Source: an uncultured Acidobacteriota bacterium
GTDB taxonomy: Bacteria > Acidobacteriota > Terriglobia > Terriglobales > CAINCZ01
DNA: 37,713 bases
NCBI GenBank assembly: GCA_903847195.1
Contig: CAINCZ010000164.1
Location: forward strand, 1-37,713
Reading direction: 5' to 3'
Shown here piece after piece: positions 1-6,717 of this stretch; position 1 is the stretch's first letter; each line of letters opens with the position of its first letter. Under the pieces are notes generated by a model, which made no database searches, was not told where the DNA came from, and was given only the letters and a program-made list of their open reading frames with translations. The position numbers and the translations under genes were made by a program.

Positions 1-95
1 ACAACGAAAAGCCAAAGCCCTTCATCTGGACCGCCAAAGCTTCTGACATTCTAGAAAAGGTTAAGCGCGCCCGGTTGGCCCTGGATAATCGTTAA
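1..95 (+). CDS. IS630-family transposase, C-terminal fragment (cut by window edge)
   Basis: Only the last 30 codons are present; the reading frame starts at base 3 and stops with TAA at 93-95. The peptide begins NEKPKPFIWTAKASDIL and ends RARLALDNR. The 'PKPFIWT(A)KA-DIL' ending is typical of the C-terminus of IS630/Tc1-mariner-like transposases, which cut and paste DNA at TA dinucleotides using a DDE catalytic triad. The catalytic part lies outside the window, so I cannot say whether the element is intact. No host gene runs into it, and the AT-rich stretch that follows fits an insertion-prone region. The family call rests on this short tail alone. Confidence 0.65.
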   Translation, partial: NEKPKPFIWTAKASDILEKVKRARLALDNR

Positions 96-117
96 TCTGA
101 ATGCCGCACTCCACTAG
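1..117 (+). mobile_element. Probable right end of an IS630-type insertion sequence
   Basis: The transposase tail stops at 95 and is followed within about 20 bases by CCGCACTCCACTAG (104-117). IS630 elements insert at TA, and their terminal repeats usually lie just after the transposase stop, so the CTAG at 114-117 is a reasonable place for the element boundary. The other end is outside the window, so the inverted repeat cannot be verified. Confidence 0.4.
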
Positions 118-293
118 CGGAGATACCTGTTCACAGGTCTTCCCCGCCGACCGAGCCGGAGAAACATATATAACTTTTAAACTATTGTTACTACAGATAT
201 CTACATAGAATTCAGATTATTCAATATACAATGGCTCTCTAGTATTTCCATCGTAACTGCTAGTTACTCATACACCAAGCAATGCACTTTACC
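96..293. other. AT-rich gene-free stretch after the IS end
   Basis: No gene is supported here. From about 160 to 290 the DNA is visibly AT-rich compared with the GC-rich surroundings, which suggests acquired or decaying sequence. A perfect palindrome, ACCTGT-TC-ACAGGT, lies at 125-138. Its role is unknown; it could be an operator or part of the insertion element. Confidence 0.5.
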
Positions 294-761
294 TTACAGG
301 TCAGTGCCCCTCCCTGCCTCGCGCGCCTCCAGAAGCAAATCAGTGAGGGCATGGAGCCGCTCCTTCCCCAAGTGTCCCAACTGACGGCGGTGGGCCTGCA
401 GCATTGGATGCTGGAGCCGCTTCAGCACCTCGAGACCTTCCGCGGAGATCCGCGACCTCACCCGCCGGCGGTCCTGACTTTCGCGAATGCGGGAGATCAG
501 GCCGCGCTTCTCCAGTCGGTCGAGCAGGCGGGTTATGTCGGGATCGCGCGTGATCATGCGCTCACCGATCTCCCCGCAGGGCAGGCCGTCGGAGGCCCGC
601 CGCAAAATGCGCAGCACGTTGTACTGGGTCAGCGACAGGTCTTCGCTCTTCAGCACCTGCACAATTCCCCGCGACAGCAGGTCGGCGGTGCGCACCAGTT
701 CCACGTAAACGGTTTCTTCCAGCCGTAGCGCGCGGCGCGACGGCGCAGATGGGTCGGCCAT
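294..761 (-). CDS. MarR-family winged-helix transcriptional regulator
   Basis: The gene encodes 155 residues, the usual length of MarR proteins, which bind palindromic DNA as dimers and respond to small ligands or oxidants. The winged-helix core runs from about residue 35 to 105: 'LSLTQYNVLRILRR' is the helix before the reader helix, 'ITRDPDITRLLDRLEKRG' is the recognition helix, and 'ISRIRESQDRRRVRSRIS' is the wing with the conserved D-R-R-R pattern. The C-terminal helices would complete the dimer interface. No cysteine suggests an OhrR-type redox switch. A palindrome 12 bases before the start codon points to autoregulation. The usual partner gene (often a YceI or efflux gene) is not adjacent; the neighbouring small frame at 830-1078 looks like a remnant. 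Confidence 0.88.
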   Translation of the reverse strand: MADPSAPSRRALRLEETVYVELVRTADLLSRGIVQVLKSEDLSLTQYNVLRILRRASDGLPCGEIGERMITRDPDITRLLDRLEKRGLISRIRESQDRRRVRSRISAEGLEVLKRLQHPMLQAHRRQLGHLGKERLHALTDLLLEAREAGRGTDL

Positions 762-772
762 GGCGCAATTCT

Positions 773-788
773 AGTCGTTTTCACGACT
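773..788 (-). promoter_or_regulatory. Candidate MarR operator (AGTCGT-TTTC-ACGACT)
   Basis: A perfect 6-base inverted repeat with a 4-base spacer lies immediately upstream of the marR start codon (761). The overall length of 16 bases and the position over the probable transcription start fit an autoregulatory MarR-type operator. This is inferred from symmetry and position only. Confidence 0.5.
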
Positions 789-829
789 GCTGTATTTACA
801 GATAATTCCGCAACGGCCGCCTTCACCCG

Positions 830-1078
830 TCAGCACACCGTCAGTCGCCGCATGATGAAGTGCTGCCACCCTCCGCTGGCGCCGTTGAATTGCAAGGTGT
901 AGCGCAGCGCGAGTGTGTAATTTCCCAACTTGATGTTGGGATCATGCAGCACCGGCGTAATGGGATAGGTTACCGCGTTGCTGTTCACCTTGGCCGTGAT
1001 TTTGTCGGCCGGCAGAGCTCCGCACAGGGTCCCGGTCAATGCTGGAAGGGCCGTGCCGTCCCGGATGTCAGCGTCCAC
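830..1078 (-). pseudogene. Short open frame, probable remnant of a larger gene
   Basis: An 82-codon frame can start at a GTG (1078) and ends in TGCTGA. The peptide reads like the C-terminus of a beta-rich protein ('LGNYTLALRYTLQF', 'GGWQHFIMRRLTVC'), but I do not recognise a family. Five codons before the GTG the same frame carries a TGA (1091-1093). Upstream of that TGA the frame stays open and still reads plausibly ('RQLRVDGRTARKVEG'). This pattern suggests a gene broken by a nonsense mutation rather than a genuine 82-residue protein. No ribosome binding site is evident at the GTG. It could instead be a small real gene. Confidence 0.35.
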
Positions 1079-1254
1079 TTCAACATGCAGTCAGCCTTCG
1101 ACTTTCCGCGCCGTCCGGCCATCCACTCGCAACTGGCGGGAAAACGCAAGGAGGCAAATACGGAGCGTCCCACCGCGCCATAGCCACCGGACGCGCCTTC
1201 AGGTCCGATTAAATGAAGAGGCTGTGCTGAAGAAGATGCGGCACAAAATAGAAT

Positions 1255-1277
1255 AGGCGCGGCACTTGGCCGCGCCT
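1255..1277 (-). terminator. Rho-independent terminator of the KimA-like permease gene
   Basis: AGGCGCGGC (1255-1263) and GCCGCGCCT (1269-1277) form a perfect 9-bp stem with a 5-base loop. On the minus strand it is followed by a T-rich run (ATTCTATTTTG). It lies 20 bases after the permease stop codon. Confidence 0.75.
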
Positions 1278-1297
1278 GTCACCAATCAGGAAGGCCG

Positions 1298-3556
1298 CTA
1301 AGAAGGGTTTCCAGGACGCCGCAATCGGGCCTCGAACTTCTCCAACAACTCGGCCCGGCGTTCTTCTGACAATTCCTGCTCCAGTTCGTCCAGCGCGACC
1401 GCCACCACGTCGTAGTGATGCAGCGAGGCAAACTTCGCATCTGCCGTAAGTTCGCGCCAAAGTTTATGCAGTTGTTCATTCTCCTGCTCGCGCAGCCGTG
1501 GCGTGTGCGGGCCCAGCGTGTACTCCCGCGTTCTTCCGTCCGGCGAAGCCACCTCCATCTGAATTCTTGGCTTGGGCTCCGGCAGCCGCTCCCACGCATC
1601 ACCCGTCAGCTTCGCCTGCTCGTCGGACGTGAGCTTGTTGGAAAGTCCGCAGATCACCCGCGCAGACTCCAGCCGCTGCGCCGTCACCATGATGCTGTCA
1701 AACACGTTCGTCGATGGCACCACCAGCAGCGCAACGTGTTTGCCTTCTTTCTCCGCCACCGCCACCACGCGCGAGAACAACTCCTGCTCGTAATGGTCGA
1801 AAACGTCCTTGGCGTCATACACTACGTTGCCGCCAAAGTTGTGCTCGCGGTGCGACAACCGCGAGGTCATCACCACCACATCCTGTTTGCTCGTATCCAC
1901 CGCATGCAGGGCCGCGCGAAGGTAGTAGAGGTTGCGCGGATCGCGCACGGCAACCAGCACGTTGCCCCGCCGGATACCGACGGTCTCGTCGGTCATCTCC
2001 GGATTGCCGAAAACCCGGAACTGCTCCAGTTGCTCTGGCTTGCCCATGGCCAGTTTGCGCGCGTGCTTTTCGCTCCAGGTGAAGATGCCGAAGAACAGCA
2101 CGCTGAAGACAACTCCGGCGACGGTCGCATCCACCTTGGTGAAGAAATTCGCCACCGCCGTCAGGAACAACGTCAGCGTGATCAGGAACAACCCGATCGG
2201 GAACTCAACGCCCCGGATCGTCACGTTGCCGGGCACCTTCCACTCGCGCCGTTCCTTGTGCGTGTAGCGCAGCACCAGCACGGCCAGCGCCTTGAAAGAG
2301 AAGCTCCAGATCACGCCGAACGCATACACCGCCGCCAGCAGGTAAACGTCGCCCCGGCTGAGCACAATCGTCGCGATCTGCAGCACCACGACCATGTTGA
2401 TGATGCGGTTCGTCGTGCCGAAGCGCCGGTGAGGCCGCTGGAACCACGAAGTCAGCACGCCGTCTTCGCACACCCGGTTCAGCACGCCGTTGGCGCCCAC
2501 AATCGCCGTATTGGCCGCGCCCGCCAGGATCAGCACTCCCACCAGCACCACGAACGCGTGGAAGAAAATCTTCAGGATGGTCGGGCCGACCACGTACATC
2601 GCCAGTCCGCCAATCAGGTTGCTGAAGAACTGCGGCCGTACGCTGTCTGGAATGATCATCACCGCGAAAAACGAAACCAGCGAGGTGAACACCATGCTGT
2701 AGATGAAGATCACCATCCCGGCGCGCTCCAGGTTCTTCAGCTTCGGATGCTCGATCTCGCGGTTCACCTGCGCCAGCGTCTCTTCGCCGCTCATTGCCAG
2801 CACGGAATGCCCGAAGCCCACCAGCACGATGACCCACATCATCTTCTGGAAGCCGGTGTGCGTCAGCCAGCCCCAGGTCTCGTGGCCCATCTTCATGTTG
2901 CTGACCGAGGGCAGCGGCGGCAGGCTCGCGCCGTTCTTGAAGATCGTAACCAGGCACCAGATGACCAGCACCACCACCATCACGCTGGTGACCTTCATGA
3001 TCTTCATGGCCTTGTCGCTGGACTCGTGCATGCCCTTGATGTTCTGCCACCAGAAGTAGAGAACCACCAGGATTGCGAAACCGGCCGCGAAGTAGTTGTC
3101 GTTGAAATGCAGCGGGTGATGCAGGTATTCCGCGACGTCCTTGATCCATCCCGCCAGGTACTGGCCCGCAGAAACGGCGCTGATGGGACCGGTCAACACA
3201 TAGTCGAACAGCAGCGCGGAGACCGACAGCTTCGCCAGCGTGCCGCCCATCGCCTCCTTCACCACGCGATATACGCCGCCGCGCACGAACATGCTGCTGG
3301 ATTCGATATAGACGGCCCGCACCGCGTAGCTGAACAACATCACGGCCAGGATGAACCACGGCGCGCTCTTGCCGATTACATTCTCGGCGTCGCCGCCGGC
3401 ATAGTATGCCGACGAAGCCAAGTCGGACAGCACGATGGCCGCCACCCGCCAGAACGAGATGAACGTCAGCATTACCGTGCTGGCGACAAACACGGGGATG
3501 GCCGCGCGCTTGAAAGGTTGGGGAGGTGAAGCCTGCTTCTGTGGAGATAGGGACAT
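1298..3556 (-). CDS. KimA-like APC-superfamily permease with C-terminal UspA-like domain (probable potassium importer)
   Basis: The product has 752 residues. Residues 20-495 hold about 12 membrane segments of the APC superfamily; residues about 531-650 form a cytosolic domain resembling universal stress proteins ('NVLVAVRDP...YYLRAAL', 'KHVALLVVPS'), followed by a charged tail. This layout matches KimA, a proton-coupled K+ importer controlled by c-di-AMP in Bacillus. Asp45 and Tyr52 in 'LSDLASSAYYAG', and Tyr119, Thr122 and Ser126 in 'DYVLTGPIS', fall at the spacing I recall for the KimA K+ site (Asp36, Tyr43, Tyr118, Thr121, Ser125). The gene lies downstream of a KdpE-like regulator, supporting a K+ role. 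The ATG at 3556 follows CAGGAA. Automated annotation would probably say 'amino acid permease', which remains the alternative. Confidence 0.75.
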   Translation of the reverse strand: MSLSPQKQASPPQPFKRAAIPVFVASTVMLTFISFWRVAAIVLSDLASSAYYAGGDAENVIGKSAPWFILAVMLFSYAVRAVYIESSSMFVRGGVYRVVKEAMGGTLAKLSVSALLFDYVLTGPISAVSAGQYLAGWIKDVAEYLHHPLHFNDNYFAAGFAILVVLYFWWQNIKGMHESSDKAMKIMKVTSVMVVVLVIWCLVTIFKNGASLPPLPSVSNMKMGHETWGWLTHTGFQKMMWVIVLVGFGHSVLAMSGEETLAQVNREIEHPKLKNLERAGMVIFIYSMVFTSLVSFFAVMIIPDSVRPQFFSNLIGGLAMYVVGPTILKIFFHAFVVLVGVLILAGAANTAIVGANGVLNRVCEDGVLTSWFQRPHRRFGTTNRIINMVVVLQIATIVLSRGDVYLLAAVYAFGVIWSFSFKALAVLVLRYTHKERREWKVPGNVTIRGVEFPIGLFLITLTLFLTAVANFFTKVDATVAGVVFSVLFFGIFTWSEKHARKLAMGKPEQLEQFRVFGNPEMTDETVGIRRGNVLVAVRDPRNLYYLRAALHAVDTSKQDVVVMTSRLSHREHNFGGNVVYDAKDVFDHYEQELFSRVVAVAEKEGKHVALLVVPSTNVFDSIMVTAQRLESARVICGLSNKLTSDEQAKLTGDAWERLPEPKPRIQMEVASPDGRTREYTLGPHTPRLREQENEQLHKLWRELTADAKFASLHHYDVVAVALDELEQELSEERRAELLEKFEARLRRPGNPS

Positions 3557-3723
3557 GCGCTACACAATTCCTGAGCAGACTGTCTTACGCCCCTGCTTGC
3601 CCGGCGAGGGATGTGGCTCTTGCCGCTCTGTGGTCTCATCTTACGGGCGCGCGCATGCGAATCACCCACGGCGGGGCATTAAAAAACCATTAACGTGTGT
3701 CGTCAGGAATGTCGAACGATGAG

Positions 3724-4446
3724 CTACTCGCCGGGCTCGAACCTGTATCCCACCCACGGTTCGGTGATGATGTAGCGCACGGAACCATCCTCCGGCTCCA
3801 GCTTCTTTCTGAGATGGGTGACGAAAACTCGCAGATGATCCGCCTGTGCGCTCGGCGTGTCGCTCCATACCGCCGCCAGCAGCGCCCGGTGCGTAATCAC
3901 CTTGTTCGGATGCCTGGCCCAATACACGAGCAGGTCAAACTCTTTCGGGCTCAGGTGAACATCCCCGCCGCGCACCACCACGCGGCGAACTTCGAGGTCG
4001 ATCGAGAAGTCGCCCACTTCGATCTTCGTGACCTCGCGTGACACCGGCTCCATGCCCGCCCGCCGCAGCATCGCGCGAATACGCGCCAGCAGCTCGTTCG
4101 GCGCAAACGGCTTGGTTACGTAGTCGTCGGCCCCGGCATCCAGCGCCTCGATCTTGGTCTTCTCCTCGCCTCTCACCGAAAGCACGATGATCGGAATGGT
4201 GTGCTTCTCGCGCACCCGCCGACACAACTCGATGCCCGCCATGTTGGGCATGGCCAGGTCGGTAACCAGCAGGTCGGGCTGCCAGTCGCGCATCACCTCG
4301 AGCGCCTCGTCCCCGTCCGACGCGGTATGGACGGTGTAGCCGTGGCTGGAGAGCGTAGTGCGCAGCACCCGCGTAATCTGCGGTTCATCGTCCACCACCA
4401 GAATGCGCCGATCCGTGTACCGCGCCTCGTCCTCACCGTTCTTCAT
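3724..4446 (-). CDS. KdpE-like OmpR/PhoB-family response regulator
   Basis: The product has 240 residues from the ATG at 4446. The open frame extends further upstream, but that part would cross the divergent promoter region and precedes the usual 'RILVVDDEP' start. The receiver domain covers residues 14-130, with acidic residues Asp19/Asp20, the phosphate-accepting Asp63 ('VTDLAMP') and the conserved Lys in 'YVTKPF'. A winged-helix DNA-binding domain (about 145-238) has 'LSPKEFDLLVYWARHPNKVITHRALL' spacing and ends in 'YIITEPWVGYRFEP', very close to KdpE. KdpE normally turns on kdpFABC when K+ is limiting; here the genes in reach are the KimA-like permease 167 bases downstream on the same strand and the divergent kinase. 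I infer those are its targets. Confidence 0.82.
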   Translation of the reverse strand: MKNGEDEARYTDRRILVVDDEPQITRVLRTTLSSHGYTVHTASDGDEALEVMRDWQPDLLVTDLAMPNMAGIELCRRVREKHTIPIIVLSVRGEEKTKIEALDAGADDYVTKPFAPNELLARIRAMLRRAGMEPVSREVTKIEVGDFSIDLEVRRVVVRGGDVHLSPKEFDLLVYWARHPNKVITHRALLAAVWSDTPSAQADHLRVFVTHLRKKLEPEDGSVRYIITEPWVGYRFEPGE

Positions 4447-4537
4447 CGTCGCTCTCTTCCCCGCCGCACCGTCCCGTGCGTGGCTCGTATTGTGTTCTAA
4501 ACTCGCCGCACTTGTCGAATCAAGTACAATTTGCTGC
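4447..4537. promoter_or_regulatory. Divergent promoter region of the Kdp-like two-component system, with a palindrome
   Basis: The 91 bases between the regulator (minus) and the kinase (plus) contain the inverted repeat ACTTG-TCGAAT-CAAGT at 4510-4525. It overlaps a -10-like TACAAT at 4525-4530. The kinase GTG start at 4538 lies only 7 bases after that -10, which would give a leaderless or nearly leaderless mRNA. The palindrome is a candidate binding site for the regulator. No good -35 box is visible. Confidence 0.45.
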
Positions 4538-5983
4538 GTGAAACGCCTTGTTGGTGGCAGACTCGGACGCCTTGCGATTTCGACCCTGCTGGTCGCGGCC
4601 ATTACCTACGTCTACTTCGCGCATGTCCACGTAAACTCCGCCACCGTCGGATTCACCCTGCTGCTCGGCGTTCTGGTGGTGTCGGCCCAATGGGGACTTG
4701 TCTGCGCCCTCTTCATGTCGGTCATTGCGGTCCTCGCCTATAACTTTTTCTTCCTTCCGCCTATCGGCACCTTCACCATCGCCGATCCGCAGAACTGGAT
4801 CGCCCTGGGCACATTCCTCATTGCGGCGGTAATCGCCAGCAACCTGGCTGAGCGGGCGCGCCAGCAGGCTTTGAACGCCAACCTGCGCCGCCGGGAAGTC
4901 GAACGACTGTACTCTCTCAGCCAGCAATTGCTCGCCTTTGAGAACATTCCGGAACTGCTCAACGAAATTCCGCGGCAGGTCGTGGCTTGCTTCGGTCTTA
5001 CTTCGGCCGGCTTCTATCTGCTCGCCGGAAACCGAAGCTACTACTCCGATCTCGCCAGCGAGACGCTTCTCGGCCAGGGTGCCTTGCAGGAAGCCGCAGA
5101 GCGCGGTCCCTCGGTGGACGACGGCAGCGCCAAGCGCTTTGCGCCCCTGCGTGTCGGCGTGCGCAGCATCGGCGCCCTTGGCGTCATTGGCGATCCGGTC
5201 TCACGCGAGACGATGGAAGCCATCGCCGGCCTCGTGGCCACCGCCATCGAGCGCGCCACCACCATGGAGCAGCTAAGCCGCGCCGAGGCGGCGCGCGAAA
5301 ACGAAAAGCTGCGCACCGTGCTCCTCGACTCGGTGACCCACGAGTTCCGCACCCCGCTGACTTCCATTCTCGCCTCCGCCAAGGCCATGCTGCTTGACGA
5401 CCATCTCAACGACGCTGCGCGCCTCGAACTGCTGATCGTGATCAACGAGGAAGGGGAACGGCTCAACCGTCTCGTTGGCGAGGCCGCGGAGATGGCGCAA
5501 CTGGACGCGCATCAGGTGGAGTTGGAGATCGCTCCCCACGACCTTCGCTACGCCGTCGAGGGCGCCATGGAAGATTGCAACCGAACTCTGGCCGGACATC
5601 CGGTCGAGGTGGCAATCCCGGATGCCTTGCCCCGCGCTCAGATGGACCCGAAGCGCATTCAGGAGGTCATTGCGCACCTGCTGGACAACGCCGCCAAGTA
5701 CTCCGCCCCGGACACCCCGATCCGGGTCAGCGCCGAACTCAAGGGCAACATGGTGGTAACGTCGGTGGCCGACCGCGGACCCGGCATCGACGCCATCGAG
5801 CAGGATTTAATCTTCGACAAGTTCTACCGTGGGCGCGGCCAGCGCAAGGTGCAGGGCACCGGCATGGGTCTGGCCATTGTTAAGGCGATCATCGAGGCCC
5901 ACGGCGGGCAGGTAGGCCTCATCAGCCAGCCGGGTAGCGGCTCAGTGTTTTACTTCACCCTGCACGCAGCGCAACCGTCGTAG
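4538..5983 (+). CDS. KdpD-like sensor histidine kinase lacking the N-terminal KdpD/Usp sensor module
   Basis: The product has 481 residues from the GTG at 4538. Residues 10-105 form the four-helix membrane domain (DUF4118) of KdpD, with 'YNFFFLPPIGTFTIADPQN' closely matching the KdpD pattern 'DFFFVPP..SF.V.D'. A GAF-like domain follows (about 120-240), then the dimerisation/phosphoacceptor domain with His268 in 'SVTHEFRTPLTS', and the ATPase domain with N box 'LLDNAAKYS', 'DRGPGID' and 'GTGMGLAIVKAI'. Full KdpD proteins are about 900 residues because they carry a cytosolic KdpD domain and a Usp domain before the membrane part; both are absent. The open frame extends upstream to 4358, but that would overlap the regulator gene. 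Likely partner: the divergent KdpE-like regulator. Possible signals: K+, turgor, or a ligand of the GAF domain. Confidence 0.83.
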   Translation: MKRLVGGRLGRLAISTLLVAAITYVYFAHVHVNSATVGFTLLLGVLVVSAQWGLVCALFMSVIAVLAYNFFFLPPIGTFTIADPQNWIALGTFLIAAVIASNLAERARQQALNANLRRREVERLYSLSQQLLAFENIPELLNEIPRQVVACFGLTSAGFYLLAGNRSYYSDLASETLLGQGALQEAAERGPSVDDGSAKRFAPLRVGVRSIGALGVIGDPVSRETMEAIAGLVATAIERATTMEQLSRAEAARENEKLRTVLLDSVTHEFRTPLTSILASAKAMLLDDHLNDAARLELLIVINEEGERLNRLVGEAAEMAQLDAHQVELEIAPHDLRYAVEGAMEDCNRTLAGHPVEVAIPDALPRAQMDPKRIQEVIAHLLDNAAKYSAPDTPIRVSAELKGNMVVTSVADRGPGIDAIEQDLIFDKFYRGRGQRKVQGTGMGLAIVKAIIEAHGGQVGLISQPGSGSVFYFTLHAAQPS

Positions 5984-5999
5984 TCACTCCGCGCTGCGC

Positions 6000-6542
6000 C
6001 TACTTCTTCACTTTCCGCGGCAGTTTGGCCGTGCGCTGCTCAAACCACGGCATCCAGCTTTTGCCGTCGGTGCTGATCTCGGCCTTCCACGTATTTCTGG
6101 TCCAGTCAGGCGCCCACGTGATGGTGCGGCGCGTCAGGTACTGCTTGCCTCCCGCTGAGAGCCTACCCTCCACCGTCGCCACGCGCCCGTTAAAGCTGAA
6201 TGTGCCCGACTCCAGGTTGCCGTTATCGGCAAAATTCGCAAAGGTAAACTTCTTTGCCACCGGATCGTAGCCTTCGATCTCCCGCACGTGCACCACGGCT
6301 CCCCCAGCCTTGAGCGTCAAATCTACTTGGTAGAAAAATCCGCCCAGAATCGGCGAGATCACCGCTTCACCGGAGGCTTGCCCTGCGGGACCCAACGGTC
6401 CGGCCTGCATATCGCACTGGAACTCCCAGCGGCCGGGCAACATGGCCAGTTTCTTGAGTTCAGGATTCTTCGGCGCTTGCGCCTGAAGAATTCCCGCAAA
6501 AACAACGATGAAAGAAAATAGCAGCAGATGGATACGTCGCAT
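6000..6542 (-). CDS. Exported DUF1579-like protein of unknown function
   Basis: I start the gene at the ATG at 6542, which has GAGG six bases upstream and a clear signal peptide (MRRIHLLLFSFIVVFAGILQAQA, cleavage after AQA). A longer frame to 6764 would hide the signal inside the protein. The mature part of about 157 residues begins 'ELKKLAMLPGRWEF' and continues with alternating strands such as 'EIEGYDPVAKKFTFANFADNG', the pattern of DUF1579-type lipocalin-like proteins, which have no established reaction. It ends 'TAKLPRKVKK'. It converges on the histidine kinase with only 16 bases between stops and is transcribed divergently from the exported protein at 6718. Confidence 0.7.
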   Translation of the reverse strand: MRRIHLLLFSFIVVFAGILQAQAPKNPELKKLAMLPGRWEFQCDMQAGPLGPAGQASGEAVISPILGGFFYQVDLTLKAGGAVVHVREIEGYDPVAKKFTFANFADNGNLESGTFSFNGRVATVEGRLSAGGKQYLTRRTITWAPDWTRNTWKAEISTDGKSWMPWFEQRTAKLPRKVKK

Positions 6543-6717
6543 GATTACCTCGCGCACTAGCGCCGATAAAGTCGCTACTGAAGTTCGGGCCGATTGCCTC
6601 TGCCTGCACGCTGGGAAAGCCCACCCACAATAGCAAATGCGTCTGTGTCTGGCGAAGGATTCTCGCGCGTCCACGCACCGGCCAACTTGAGAGTACAATC
6701 TCGGCGGGGGTGAACCA

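Noticed and set aside
1091..1093. TGA as a selenocysteine codon
   Set aside because: No known selenoprotein motif surrounds it and no selenocysteine insertion hairpin was seen after it; a broken gene is simpler.
1415..3529. A 704-codon open frame on the plus strand opposite the permease gene
   Set aside because: Its translation is full of His, Arg and Gln with no domain pattern, as expected for the antisense of a GC-rich gene; the minus-strand permease is clearly real.
3557..3723. A c-di-AMP (ydaO) riboswitch before the KimA-like gene
   Set aside because: KimA genes in Firmicutes carry this riboswitch, but the 167 bases here show none of its conserved parts that I could recognise.
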